This document shows, piece by piece, positions 45,865 through 58,825 of a stretch of 64,000 nt of DNA. The DNA lies in the NCBI GenBank assembly GCA_026874595.1, contig CM049315.1, forward strand, positions 72,275,416 through 72,339,415, in the 5' to 3' direction. Below the pieces are notes generated by a model. That model was not told the origin of the DNA, did not search any database, and was given only the letters and a program-made list of their open reading frames with translations. Position 1 is the first letter of the stretch. Each line of letters begins with the position of its first letter. The stretch is from Sipunculus nudus (Eukaryota > Annelida > Sipuncula > Golfingiida > Sipunculidae). Both the position numbers and the translations under genes were made by a program.

Positions 45865-45880
45865 CCGCTAGGGGGCGCTG
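45865..45880 (+). promoter_or_regulatory. CTCF-like core, second of a pair
   Basis: TTGG-CCGCTAGGGGGCGCTG-CAC, 18 of 19 to the remembered consensus. Other pairs: 47190/47490, 48815/49115, 50440/50740, 52064/52364, 53678/53978, 55291/55591, 56904/57204, 58528/58827 (the last one altered). Confidence 0.5.
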
Positions 45881-46034
45881 CACATGACCCTCACACACAT
45901 ACCATCATATTGGCCATATCTCTAAAACCCAAAGACTCAATTACATAAACCATAGCTTATGTTCTTCGTCTGAGTCTTCTCCATAACCTGGTTAAGTCAT
46001 CTGGTCTCGGTCTTGTGTCACTTTGTCAGTATGT

Positions 46035-47659
46035 CCATATAAACTTTATAAACGGAGGGAAACCTGAATGCACAGAGTCATGCAGGAATGCACGATGACA
46101 CGCGTTTTAGTAAGACAAAGACTCGTGTAGGTATGAGCGACAATCAGCGCAGTTTGCTCGTTTTGTGTAGGGTCCATCGGGCCAAATGCCAATTCAGGCC
46201 CGCAGCCGACGGGATGAATTAATTGGTGTAGCGGGGACCACGGCCATTTCCTGGTAAAAACTTGTGAATAAATATACCGGACGGGCTGACCATTTTCTCA
46301 GGGCCATAGGAATGTCACCATTCCAGTGTGCCCTCAGACCTGGTCAGACCTGGTCAGACCTGGTCAGACCTAAAACGCGTGCCTGCACATCTGTGCGCAT
46401 GCAGGTGATTGCTGTCCAAAGTTTCGGTCGGTGAGTCCTTCAGGAAAGGACCCGAACCGTTTTTTTTTTTAATTGCTTGCCGGAAATCTTCCATTTCTGC
46501 AGGCAGGTTGGCCAGTCGCAAATGTCTGTTTATTGCTTGCCGGAAATCTTCGATTTCTGCAAGCAGGTTGGTCAGTCGCGGATGTCTGTTTGTCTGTTTG
46601 TTTGTTTGTTTGTCTGTCTGTCTGTCTGTGTACTCTCTACAGGCCATAATTTTAAGGCAATTGCCTTATAACTTATACAGCTGGTAGACAAGCAAAAGTC
46701 CTCGGGGCCTATTGTTTTTGGGCAGTACAGGTCAAAGGTCAAGGTCAAGGTCATCAAAAGTTCTCAAAACGGTTTTTTCTTCATATCTTTGTCACTATTA
46801 GTCGTATCTTCTTCAAACATAGCTCATTTTAAACGTCATTCCAAGGCCAGTCATCTGGTGTGTAGCTGACTCAAATTTGCCGTAACCATGGTTACGAATT
46901 TTTGGGAAAAAGTCATGATATTCTGAAATAAGGGGTCTTATTTTTCTAACTTTGTCAGTTTTAAAGCTAGAGAGGTCTAGTTTTTTGCATCAGGTAGCAT
47001 TTAACAAGTACTGCAAGATTTTATTAAAATTCTCGCGATATCTCGTACAATATCTCGTCAAACGAGATATTTCGAGATTTCAGTAATCTTGCCCTGAAGG
47101 CCACAGTTTTGCAGGAATCTTTTTCAAACTGACATATTGAAAATCCTACACTATTATCTCGAAATCAATTTTTCATTTTTTTAATTCGGCCGCTAGGGGG
47201 CGCTGGGTGCAAACCACTCCAACATATCATGTTTTGGTAATATCTCCAAAATTATAAGCCTCAATTACATAAACCATAGCTTTTTTTCTTCCTCTGAGTC
47301 TTTTCAAAATCCTGGTGTAGTCATTTTGACTCAATCTTGAGTCACTTTGTCAGTGTGTCCGTCTGTTTCTCAGTTGTCCTCAAATCCGCTTGCTTGCCGG
47401 TTCTTGCGTCTCACATATAGCATTCTACAGGACACATCTTATGTCTTACACTAATATCTCGAAACCGATTTTTCATTTTCCAGAATTGGCCGCTAGGGGG
47501 CGCTGCACATGACCCTCACACACATACCATCATATTGGCCATATCTCTAAAACCCAAAGACTCAATTACATAAACCATAGCTTATGTTCTTCGTCTGAGT
47601 CTTCTCCATAACCTGGTTAAGTCATCTGGTCTCGGTCTTGTGTCACTTTGTCAGTATGT
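46035..47659 (+). repeat. Unit U2 (1625 bp), variant B
   Basis: Variant B marks: 'aaaggacccg', 'ggtgtagcgg', 11 T, 'ctcgcgatatctcg', 'agctttttttc'. Cores 47190 and 47490. Confidence 0.9.
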
Positions 47660-49284
47660 CCATATAAACTTTATAAACGGAGGGAAACCTGAATGCACAG
47701 AGTCATGCAGGAATGCACGATGACACGCGTTTTAGTAAGACAAAGACTCGTGTAGGTATGAGCGACAATCAGCGCAGTTTGCTCGTTTTGTGTAGGGTCC
47801 ATCGGGCCAAATGCCAATTCAGGCCCGCAGCCGACGGGATGAATTAATTGGCGTAGCGGGGACCACGGCCATTTCCTGGTAAAAACTTGTGAATAAATAT
47901 ACCGGACGGGCTGACCATTTTCTCAGGGCCATAGGAATGTCACCATTCCAGTGTGCCCTCAGACCTGGTCAGACCTGGTCAGACCTGGTCAGACCTAAAA
48001 CGCGTGCCTGCACATCTGTGCGCATGCAGGTGATTGCTGTCCAAAGTTTCGGTCGGTGAGTCCTTCAGGAAAGTACCCGAACCGTTTTTTTTTTAATTGC
48101 TTGCCGGAAATCTTCCATTTCTGCAGGCAGGTTGGCCAGTCGCAAATGTCTGTTTATTGCTTGCCGGAAATCTTCGATTTCTGCAAGCAGGTTGGTCAGT
48201 CGCGGATGTCTGTTTGTCTGTTTGTTTGTTTGTTTGTCTGTCTGTCTGTCTGTGTACTCTCTACAGGCCATAATTTTAAGGCAATTGCCTTATAACTTAT
48301 ACAGCTGGTAGACAAGCAAAAGTCCTCGGGGCCTATTGTTTTTGGGCAGTACAGGTCAAAGGTCAAGGTCAAGGTCATCAAAAGTTCTCAAAACGGTTTT
48401 TTCTTCATATCTTTGTCACTATTAGTCGTATCTTCTTCAAACATAGCTCATTTTAAACGTCATTCCAAGGCCAGTCATCTGGTGTGTAGCTGACTCAAAT
48501 TTGCCGTAACCATGGTTACGAATTTTTGGGAAAAAGTCATGATATTCTGAAATAAGGGGTCTTATTTTTCTAACTTTGTCAGTTTTAAAGCTAGAGAGGT
48601 CTAGTTTTTTTGCATCAGGTAGCATTTAACAAGTACTGCAAGATTTTATTAAAATTCTCGCAATATCTCGTACAATATCTCGTCAAACGAGATATTTCGA
48701 GATTTCAGTAATCTTGCCCTGAAGGCCACAGTTTTGCAGGAATCTTTTTCAAACTGACATATTGAAAATCCTACACTATTATCTCGAAATCAATTTTTCA
48801 TTTTTTTAATTCGGCCGCTAGGGGGCGCTGGGTGCAAACCACTCCAACATATCATGTTTTGGTAATATCTCCAAAATTATAAGCCTCAATTACATAAACC
48901 ATAGCTTATTTTCTTCCTCTGAGTCTTTTCAAAATCCTGGTGTAGTCATTTTGACTCAATCTTGAGTCACTTTGTCAGTGTGTCCGTCTGTTTCTCAGTT
49001 GTCCTCAAATCCGCTTGCTTGCCGGTTCTTGCGTCTCACATATAGCATTCTACAGGACACATCTTATGTCTTACACTAATATCTCGAAACCGATTTTTCA
49101 TTTTCCAGAATTGGCCGCTAGGGGGCGCTGCACATGACCCTCACACACATACCATCATATTGGCCATATCTCTAAAACCCAAAGACTCAATTACATAAAC
49201 CATAGCTTATGTTCTTCGTCTGAGTCTTCTCCATAACCTGGTTAAGTCATCTGGTCTCGGTCTTGTGTCACTTTGTCAGTATGT
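47660..49284 (+). repeat. Unit U3 (1625 bp), variant A
   Basis: Carries all variant A marks of U1 plus one private extra T at about 48610. With U4 it forms the second copy of a 3.25-kb dimer. Confidence 0.9.
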
Positions 49285-50909
49285 CCATATAAACTTTATA
49301 AACGGAGGGAAACCTGAATGCACAGAGTCATGCAGGAATGCACGATGACACGCGTTTTAGTAAGACAAAGACTCGTGTAGGTATGAGCGACAATCAGCGC
49401 AGTTTGCTCGTTTTGTGTAGGGTCCATCGGGCCAAATGCCAATTCAGGCCCGCAGCCGACGGGATGAATTAATTGGTGTAGCGGGGACCACGGCCATTTC
49501 CTGGTAAAAACTTGTGAATAAATATACCGGACGGGCTGACCATTTTCTCAGGGCCATAGGAATGTCACCATTCCAGTGTGCCCTCAGACCTGGTCAGACC
49601 TGGTCAGACCTGGTCAGACCTAAAACGCGTGCCTGCACATCTGTGCGCATGCAGGTGATTGCTGTCCAAAGTTTCGGTCGGTGAGTCCTTCAGGAAAGGA
49701 CCCGAACCGTTTTTTTTTTTAATTGCTTGCCGGAAATCTTCCATTTCTGCAGGCAGGTTGGCCAGTCGCAAATGTCTGTTTATTGCTTGCCGGAAATCTT
49801 CGATTTCTGCAAGCAGGTTGGTCAGTCGCGGATGTCTGTTTGTCTGTTTGTTTGTTTGTTTGTCTGTCTGTCTGTCTGTGTACTCTCTACAGGCCATAAT
49901 TTTAAGGCAATTGCCTTATAACTTATACAGCTGGTAGACAAGCAAAAGTCCTCGGGGCCTATTGTTTTTGGGCAGTACAGGTCAAAGGTCAAGGTCAAGG
50001 TCATCAAAAGTTCTCAAAACGGTTTTTTCTTCATATCTTTGTCACTATTAGTCGTATCTTCTTCAAACATAGCTCATTTTAAACGTCATTCCAAGGCCAG
50101 TCATCTGGTGTGTAGCTGACTCAAATTTGCCGTAACCATGGTTACGAATTTTTGGGAAAAAGTCATGATATTCTGAAATAAGGGGTCTTATTTTTCTAAC
50201 TTTGTCAGTTTTAAAGCTAGAGAGGTCTAGTTTTTTGCATCAGGTAGCATTTAACAAGTACTGCAAGATTTTATTAAAATTCTCGCGATATCTCGTACAA
50301 TATCTCGTCAAACGAGATATTTCGAGATTTCAGTAATCTTGCCCTGAAGGCCACAGTTTTGCAGGAATCTTTTTCAAACTGACATATTGAAAATCCTACA
50401 CTATTATCTCGAAATCAATTTTTCATTTTTTTAATTCGGCCGCTAGGGGGCGCTGGGTGCAAACCACTCCAACATATCATGTTTTGGTAATATCTCCAAA
50501 ATTATAAGCCTCAATTACATAAACCATAGCTTTTTTTCTTCCTCTGAGTCTTTTCAAAATCCTGGTGTAGTCATTTTGACTCAATCTTGAGTCACTTTGT
50601 CAGTGTGTCCGTCTGTTTCTCAGTTGTCCTCAAATCCGCTTGCTTGCCGGTTCTTGCGTCTCACATATAGCATTCTACAGGACACATCTTATGTCTTACA
50701 CTAATATCTCGAAACCGATTTTTCATTTTCCAGAATTGGCCGCTAGGGGGCGCTGCACATGACCCTCACACACATACCATCATATTGGCCATATCTCTAA
50801 AACCCAAAGACTCAATTACATAAACCATAGCTTATGTTCTTCGTCTGAGTCTTCTCCATAACCTGGTTAAGTCATCTGGTCTCGGTCTTGTGTCACTTTG
50901 TCAGTATGT
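49285..50909 (+). repeat. Unit U4 (1625 bp), variant B
   Basis: Carries all variant B marks of U2, including the rare 'ggtgtagcgg' and 11 T. Cores 50440 and 50740. Confidence 0.9.
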
Positions 50910-52533
50910 CCATATAAACTTTATAAACGGAGGGAAACCTGAATGCACAGAGTCATGCAGGAATGCACGATGACACGCGTTTTAGTAAGACAAAGACTCG
51001 TGTAGGTATGAGCGACAATCAGCGCAGTTTGCTCGTTTTGTGTAGGGTCCATCGGGCCAAATGCCAATTCAGGCCCGCAGCCGACGGGATGAATTAATTG
51101 GCGTAGCGGGGACCACGGCCATTTCCTGGTAAAAACTTGTGAATAAATATACCGGACGGGCTGACCATTTTCTCAGGGCCATAGGAATGTCACCATTCCA
51201 GTGTGCCCTCAGACCTGGTCAGACCTGGTCAGACCTGGTCAGACCTAAAACGCGTGCCTGCACATCTGTGCGCATGCAGGTGATTGCTGTCCAAAGTTTC
51301 GGTCGGTGAGTCCTTCAGGAAAGTACCCGAACCGTTTTTTTTTTAATTGCTTGCCGGAAATCTTCCATTTCTGCAGGCAGGTTGGCCAGTCGCAAATGTC
51401 TGTTTATTGCTTGCCGGAAATCTTCGATTTCTGCAAGCAGGTTGGTCAGTCGCGGATGTCTGTTTGTCTGTTTGTTTGTTTGTTTGTCTGTCTGTCTGTC
51501 TGTGTACTCTCTACAGGCCATAATTTTAAGGCAATTGCCTTATAACTTATACAGCTGGTAGACAAGCAAAAGTCCTCGGGGCCTATTGTTTTTGGGCAGT
51601 AAAGGTCAAAGGTCAAGGTCAAGGTCATCAAAAGTTCTCAAAACGGTTTTTTCTTCATATCTTTGTCACTATTAGTCGTATCTTCTTCAAACATAGCTCA
51701 TTTTAAACGTCATTCCAAGGCCAGTCATCTGGTGTGTAGCTGACTCAAATTTGCCGTAACCATGGTTACGAATTTTTGGGAAAAAGTCATGATATTCTGA
51801 AATAAGGGGTCTTATTTTTCTAACTTTGTCAGTTTTAAAGCTAGAGAGGTCTAGTTTTTTGCATCAGGTAGCATTTAACAAGTACTGCAAGATTTTATTA
51901 AAATTCTCGCGATATCTCGTACAATATCTCGTCAAACGAGATATTTCGAGATTTCAGTAATCTTGCCCTGAAGGCCACAGTTTTGCAGGAATCTTTTTCA
52001 AACTGACATATTGAAAATCCTACACTATTATCTCGAAATCAATTTTTCATTTTTTTAATTCGGCCGCTAGGGGGCGCTGGGTGCAAACCACTCCAACATA
52101 TCATGTTTTGGTAATATCTCCAAAATTATAAGCCTCAATTACATAAACCATAGCTTATTTTCTTCCTCTGAGTCTTTTCAAAATCCTGGTGTAGTCATTT
52201 TGTCTCAATCTTGAGTCACTTTGTCAGTGTGTCCGTCTGTTTCTCAGTTGTCCTCAAATCCGCTTGCTTGCCGGTTCTTGCGTCTCACATATAGCATTCT
52301 ACAGGACACATCTTATGTCTTACACTAATATCTCGAAACCGATTTTTCATTTTCCAGAATTGGCCGCTAGGGGGCGCTGCACATGACCCTCACACACATA
52401 CCATCATATTGGCCATATCTCTAAAACCCAAAGACTCAATTACATAAACCATAGCTTATGTTCTTCGTCTGAGTCTTCTCCATAACCTGGTTAAGTCATC
52501 TGGTCTCGGTCTTGTGTCACTTTGTCAGTATGT
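50910..52533 (+). repeat. Unit U5 (1624 bp), mixed A/B
   Basis: Begins as variant A ('ggcgtagcgg', 'aaagtacccg', 10 T), then has the new 'gcagtaaaggtc' shared with U6, then the B-type 'ctcgcgatat' and A-type 'agcttattttc', and a private 'cattttgtctcaatc'. The mosaic suggests gene conversion or crossover. Confidence 0.8.
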
Positions 52534-54147
52534 CCATATAAACTTTATAAACGGAGGGAAACCTGAATGCACAGAGTCATGCAGGAATGCACGATGACAC
52601 GCGTTTTAGTAAGACAAAGATTCGTGTAGGTATGAGCGACAATCAGCGCAGTTTGCTCGTTTTGTGTAGGGTCCATCGGGCCAAATGCCAATTCAGGCCC
52701 GCAGCCGACGGGATGAATTAATTGGCGTAGCGGGGACCACGGCCATTTCCTGGTAAAAACTTGTGAATAAATATACCGGACGGGCTGACCATTTTCTCAG
52801 GGCCATAGGAATGTCACCATTCCAGTGTGCCCTCAGACCTGGTCAGACCTGGTCAGACCTAAAACGCGTGCCTGCACATCTGTGCGCATGCAGGTGATTG
52901 CTGTCCAAAGTTTCGGTCGGTGAGTCCTTCAGGAAAGGACCCGAACCGTTTTTTTTTTAATTGCTTGCCGGAAATCTTCCATTTCTGCAGGCAGGTTGGC
53001 CAGTCGCAAATGTCTGTTTATTGCTTGCCGGAAATCTTCGATTTCTGCAAGCAGGTTGGTCAGTCGCGGATGTCTGTTTGTCTGTTTGTTTGTTTGTTTG
53101 TCTGTGTGTCTGTCTGTGTACTCTCTACAGGCCATAATTTTAAGGCAATTGCCTTATAACTTATACAGCTGGTAGACAAGCAAAAGTCCTCGGGGCCTAT
53201 TGTTTTTGGGCAGTAAAGGTCAAAGGTCAAGGTCAAGGTCATCAAAAGTTCTCAAAACGGTTTTTTCTTCATATCTTTGTCAGTTTTAGTCGTATCTTCT
53301 TCAAACATAGCTCATTTTAAACGTCATCCCAAGGCCAGTCATCTGGTGTGTAGCTGACTCAAATTTGCCGTAACCATGGTTACGAATTTTTGGGAAAAAG
53401 TCATGATATTCTGAAATAAGGGGTCTTATTTTTCTAACTTTGTCAGTTTTAAAGCTAGAGAGGTCTAGTTTTTTGCATCAGGTAGCATTTAACAAGTACT
53501 GCAAGATTTTATTAAAATTCTCGCGATATCTCGTACAATATCTCGTCAAACGAGATATTTCGAGATTTCAGTAATCTTGCCCTGAAGGCCACAGTTTTGC
53601 AGGAATCTTTTTCAAACTGACATATTGAAAATCCTACACTATTATCTCGAAATCAATTTTTCATTTTTTTAATTCGGCCGCTAGGGGGCGCTGGGTGCAA
53701 ACCACTCCAACATATCATGTTTTGGTAATATCTCCAAAATTATAAGCCTCAATTACATAAACCATAGCTTATTTTCTTCCTCTGAGTCTTTTCAAAATCC
53801 TGGTGTAGTCATTTTGACTCAATCTTGAGTCACTTTGTCAGTGTGTCCGTCTGTTTCTCAGTTGTCCTCAAATCCGCTTGCTTGCCGGTTCTTGCGTCTC
53901 ACATATAGCATTCTACAGGACACATCTTATGTCTTACACTAATATCTCGAAACCGATTTTTCATTTTCCAGAATTGGCCGCTAGGGGGCGCTGCACATGA
54001 CCCTCACACACATACCATCATATTGGCCATATCTCTAAAACCCAAAGACTCAATTACATAAACCATAGCTTATGTTCTTCGTCTGAGTCTTCTCCATAAC
54101 CTGGTTAAGTCATCTGGTCTCGGTCTTGTGTCACTTTGTCAGTATGT
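52534..54147 (+). repeat. Unit U6 (1614 bp)
   Basis: One CAGACCTGGT fewer than U1-U5. Private changes include 'aaagattcgtg', a GTGTG interruption in the TCTG tract (near 53105), 'gtcagttttagtcg' and 'cgtcatcccaagg'. Shares 'gcagtaaaggtc' with U5. Confidence 0.85.
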
Positions 54148-55760
54148 CCATATAAACTTTATAAACGGAGGGAAACCTGAATGCACAGAGTCATGCAGGA
54201 ATGCACGATGACACGCGTTTTAGTAAGACAAAGACTCGTGTAGGTATGAGCGACAATCAGCGCAGTTTGCTCGTTTTGTGTAGGGTCCATCGGGCCAAAT
54301 GCCAATTCAGGCCCGCAGCCGACGGGATGAATTAATTGGCGTAGCGGGGACCACGGCCATTTCCTGGTAAAAACTTGTGAATAAATATACCGGACGGGCT
54401 GACCATTTTCTCAGGGCCATAGGAATGTCACCATTCCAGTGTGCCCTCAGACCTGGTCAGACCTGGTCAGACCTAAAGCGCGTGCCTGCACATCTGTGCG
54501 CATGCAGGTGATTGCTGTCCAAAGTTTCGGTCGGTGAGTCCTTCAGGAAAGGACCCGAACCGTTTTTTTTTAATTGCTTGCCGGAAATCTTCCATTTCTG
54601 CAGGCAGGTTGGCCAGTCGCAAATGTCTGTTTATTGCTTGCCGGAAATCTTCGATTTCTGCAAGCAGGTTGGTCAGTCGCGGATGTCTGTTTGTCTGTTT
54701 GTTTGTTTGTTTGTCTGTCTGTCTGTCTGTGTACTCTCTACAGGCCATAATTTTAAGGCAATTGCCTTATAACTTATACAGCTGGTAGACAAGCAAAAGT
54801 CCTCGGGGCCTATTGTTTTTGGGCAGTACAGGTCAAAGGTCAAGGTCAAGGTCATCAAAAGTTCTCAAAACGGTTTTTTCTTCATATCTTTGTCACTATT
54901 AGTCGTATCTTCTTCAAACATAGCTCATTTTAAACGTCATTCCAAGGCCAGTCATCTGGTGTGTAGCTGACTCAAATTTGCCGTAACCATGGTTACGAAT
55001 TTTTGGGAAAAAGTCATGATATTCTGAAATAAGGGGTCTTATTTTTCTAACTTTGTCAGTTTTAAAGCTAGAGAGGTCTAGTTTTTTGCATCAGGTAGCA
55101 TTTAACAAGTACTGCAAGATTTTATTAAAATTCTCGCGATATCTCGTACAATATCTCGTCAAACGAGATATTTCGAGATTTCAGTAATCTTGCCCTGAAG
55201 GCCACAGTTTTGCAGGAATCTTTTTCAAACTGACATATTGAAAATCCTACACTATTATCTCGAAATCAATTTTTCATTTTTTTAATTCGGCCGCTAGGGG
55301 GCGCTGGGTGCAAACCACTCCAACATATCATGTTTTGGTAATATCTCCAAAATTATAAGCCTCAATTACATAAACCATAGCTTATTTTCTTCCTCTGAGT
55401 CTTTTCAAAATCCTGGTGTAGTCATTTTGACTCAATCTTGAGTCACTTTGTCAGTGTGTCCGTCTGTTTCTCAGTTGTCCTCAAATCCGCTTGCTTGCCG
55501 GTTCTTGCGTCTCACATATAGCATTCTACAGGACACATCTTATGTCTTACACTAATATCTCGAAACCGATTTTTCATTTTCCAGAATTGGCCGCTAGGGG
55601 GCGCTGCACATGACCCTCACACACATACCATCATATTGGCCATATCTCTAAAACCCAAAGACTCAATTACATAAACCATAGCTTATGTTCTTCGTCTGAG
55701 TCTTCTCCATAACCTGGTTAAGTCATCTGGTCTCGGTCTTGTGTCACTTTGTCAGTATGT
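54148..55760 (+). repeat. Unit U7 (1613 bp)
   Basis: Two CAGACCTGGT, 'cctaaagcgcgtg' where others have 'cctaaaacgcgtg', and only 9 T. Identical to U8 at every mark I checked. Confidence 0.85.
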
Positions 55761-57373
55761 CCATATAAACTTTATAAACGGAGGGAAACCTGAATGCACA
55801 GAGTCATGCAGGAATGCACGATGACACGCGTTTTAGTAAGACAAAGACTCGTGTAGGTATGAGCGACAATCAGCGCAGTTTGCTCGTTTTGTGTAGGGTC
55901 CATCGGGCCAAATGCCAATTCAGGCCCGCAGCCGACGGGATGAATTAATTGGCGTAGCGGGGACCACGGCCATTTCCTGGTAAAAACTTGTGAATAAATA
56001 TACCGGACGGGCTGACCATTTTCTCAGGGCCATAGGAATGTCACCATTCCAGTGTGCCCTCAGACCTGGTCAGACCTGGTCAGACCTAAAGCGCGTGCCT
56101 GCACATCTGTGCGCATGCAGGTGATTGCTGTCCAAAGTTTCGGTCGGTGAGTCCTTCAGGAAAGGACCCGAACCGTTTTTTTTTAATTGCTTGCCGGAAA
56201 TCTTCCATTTCTGCAGGCAGGTTGGCCAGTCGCAAATGTCTGTTTATTGCTTGCCGGAAATCTTCGATTTCTGCAAGCAGGTTGGTCAGTCGCGGATGTC
56301 TGTTTGTCTGTTTGTTTGTTTGTTTGTCTGTCTGTCTGTCTGTGTACTCTCTACAGGCCATAATTTTAAGGCAATTGCCTTATAACTTATACAGCTGGTA
56401 GACAAGCAAAAGTCCTCGGGGCCTATTGTTTTTGGGCAGTACAGGTCAAAGGTCAAGGTCAAGGTCATCAAAAGTTCTCAAAACGGTTTTTTCTTCATAT
56501 CTTTGTCACTATTAGTCGTATCTTCTTCAAACATAGCTCATTTTAAACGTCATTCCAAGGCCAGTCATCTGGTGTGTAGCTGACTCAAATTTGCCGTAAC
56601 CATGGTTACGAATTTTTGGGAAAAAGTCATGATATTCTGAAATAAGGGGTCTTATTTTTCTAACTTTGTCAGTTTTAAAGCTAGAGAGGTCTAGTTTTTT
56701 GCATCAGGTAGCATTTAACAAGTACTGCAAGATTTTATTAAAATTCTCGCGATATCTCGTACAATATCTCGTCAAACGAGATATTTCGAGATTTCAGTAA
56801 TCTTGCCCTGAAGGCCACAGTTTTGCAGGAATCTTTTTCAAACTGACATATTGAAAATCCTACACTATTATCTCGAAATCAATTTTTCATTTTTTTAATT
56901 CGGCCGCTAGGGGGCGCTGGGTGCAAACCACTCCAACATATCATGTTTTGGTAATATCTCCAAAATTATAAGCCTCAATTACATAAACCATAGCTTATTT
57001 TCTTCCTCTGAGTCTTTTCAAAATCCTGGTGTAGTCATTTTGACTCAATCTTGAGTCACTTTGTCAGTGTGTCCGTCTGTTTCTCAGTTGTCCTCAAATC
57101 CGCTTGCTTGCCGGTTCTTGCGTCTCACATATAGCATTCTACAGGACACATCTTATGTCTTACACTAATATCTCGAAACCGATTTTTCATTTTCCAGAAT
57201 TGGCCGCTAGGGGGCGCTGCACATGACCCTCACACACATACCATCATATTGGCCATATCTCTAAAACCCAAAGACTCAATTACATAAACCATAGCTTATG
57301 TTCTTCGTCTGAGTCTTCTCCATAACCTGGTTAAGTCATCTGGTCTCGGTCTTGTGTCACTTTGTCAGTATGT
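55761..57373 (+). repeat. Unit U8 (1613 bp)
   Basis: Same length and same marks as U7 (aaagcgcg, 9 T, two CAGACCTGGT). U7 and U8 are probably the most recent single-unit duplication. Confidence 0.85.
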
Positions 57374-58825
57374 CCATATAAACTTTATAAACGGAGGGAA
57401 ACCTGAATGCACAGAGTCATGCAGGAATGCACGATGACACGCGTTTTAGTAAGACAAAGACTCGTGTAGGTATGAGCGACAATCAGCGCAGTTTGCTCGT
57501 TTTGTGTAGGGTCCATCGGGCCAAATGCCAATTCAGGCCCGCAGCCGACGGGATGAATTAATTGGCGTAGCGGGGACCACGGCCATTTCCTGGTAAAAAC
57601 TTGGGAATAAATATACCGGACGGGCTGACCATTTTCTCAGGGCCATAGGAATGTCACCATTCCAGTGTGCCCTCAGACCTGGTCAGACCTGGTCAGACCT
57701 GGTCAGACCTAAAACGCGTGCCTGCACATCTGTGCGCATGCAGGTGATTGCTGTCCAAAGTTTCGGTCGGTGAGTCCTTCAGGAAAGGACCCGAACCGTT
57801 TTTTTTTTAATTGCTTGCCGGAAATCTTCCATTTCTGCAGGCAGGTTGGCCAGTCGCAAATGTCTGTTTATTGCTTGCCGGAAATCTTCGATTTCTGCAA
57901 GCAGGTTGGTCAGTCGCGGATGTCTGTTTGTCTGTTTGTTTGTTTGTTTGTCTGTCTGTCTGTCTGTGTACTCTCTACAGGCCATAATTTTAAGGCAATT
58001 GCCTTATAACTTATACAGCTGGTAGACAAGCAAAAGTCCTCGGGGCCTATTGTTTTTGGGCAGTACAGGTCAAAGGTCAAGGTCAAGGTCATCAAAAGTT
58101 CTCAAAACGGTTTTTTCTTCATATCTTTGTCACTATTAGTCGTATCTTCTTCAAACATAGCTCATTTTAAACGTCATTCCAAGGCCAGTCATCTGGTGTG
58201 TAGTTGACTCAAATTTGCCGTAACCATGGTTACGAATTTTTGGGAAAAAGTCATGATATTCTGAAATAAGGGGTCTTATTTTTCTAACTTTGTCAGTTTT
58301 AAAGCTAGAGAGGTCTAGTTTTTTGCATCAGGTAGCATTTAACAAGTACTGCAAGATTTTATTAAAATTCTCGCGATATCTCGTACAATATCTCGTCAAA
58401 CGAGATATTTCGAGATTTCAGTAATCTTGCCCTGAAGGCCACAGTTTTGCAGGAATCTTTTTCAAACTGACATATTGAAAATCCTACACTATTATCTCGA
58501 AATCAATTTTTCATTTTTTTAATTCGGCCGCTAGGGGGCGCTGGGTGCAAACCACTCCAACATATCATGTTTTGGTAATATCTCCAAAATTATAAGCCTC
58601 AATTACATAAACCATAGCTTATTTTCTTCCTCTGAGTCTTTTCAAAATCCTGGTGTAGTCATTTTGACTCAATCTTGAGTCACTTTGTCAGTGTGTCCGT
58701 CTGTTTCTCAGTTGTCCTCAAATCCGCTTGCTTGCCGGTTCTTGCGTCTCACATATAGCATTCTACAGGACACATCTTATGTCTTACACTAATATCTCGA
58801 AACCGATTTTTCATTTTCCAGAATT
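57374..58825 (+). repeat. Unit U9, truncated end of the short array
   Basis: Three CAGACCTGGT and 10 T, private 'cttgggaataaa' and 'gtagttgactc'. The second monomer passes at about 58826 into a different form ('gaattgcccgctagagggcggtgcactcaaac'), where the short array stops. Confidence 0.85.

Larger units (their letters stand above)
44411..46034 (+). repeat. Unit U1 (1624 bp), variant A
   Basis: Reference short unit: anchor to 44845 (10 T), modules 44848-44967, TCTG 44961-45004, half-sites 45104-45128, palindrome 45256-45271, hairpin 45424-45446, cores 45565 and 45865. Variant A marks: 'aaagtacccg', 'ggcgtagcgg', 'ctcgcaatatctcg', 'agcttattttc'. Confidence 0.9.
44411..58825 (+). repeat. Short HOR array: nine units of about 1.62 kb
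   Basis: Units start at 44411, 46035, 47660, 49285, 50910, 52534, 54148, 55761 and 57374, the last one truncated at about 58825. Each has one anchor, two hairpin modules, one TCTG tract, one cassette with four AGGTCA half-sites, and two CTCF-like cores 300 bp apart. Differences are few, so this is the most recently homogenised part of the window. Confidence 0.9.

Noticed and set aside
42646-58825. Array treated purely as assembly artefact
   Set aside because: Units carry private variants (extra T near 48610, GTGTG interruption near 53105, aaagcg in U7 and U8, varying CAGACCTGGT number), so they are not simple copies. Collapse or expansion of the true copy number remains possible.
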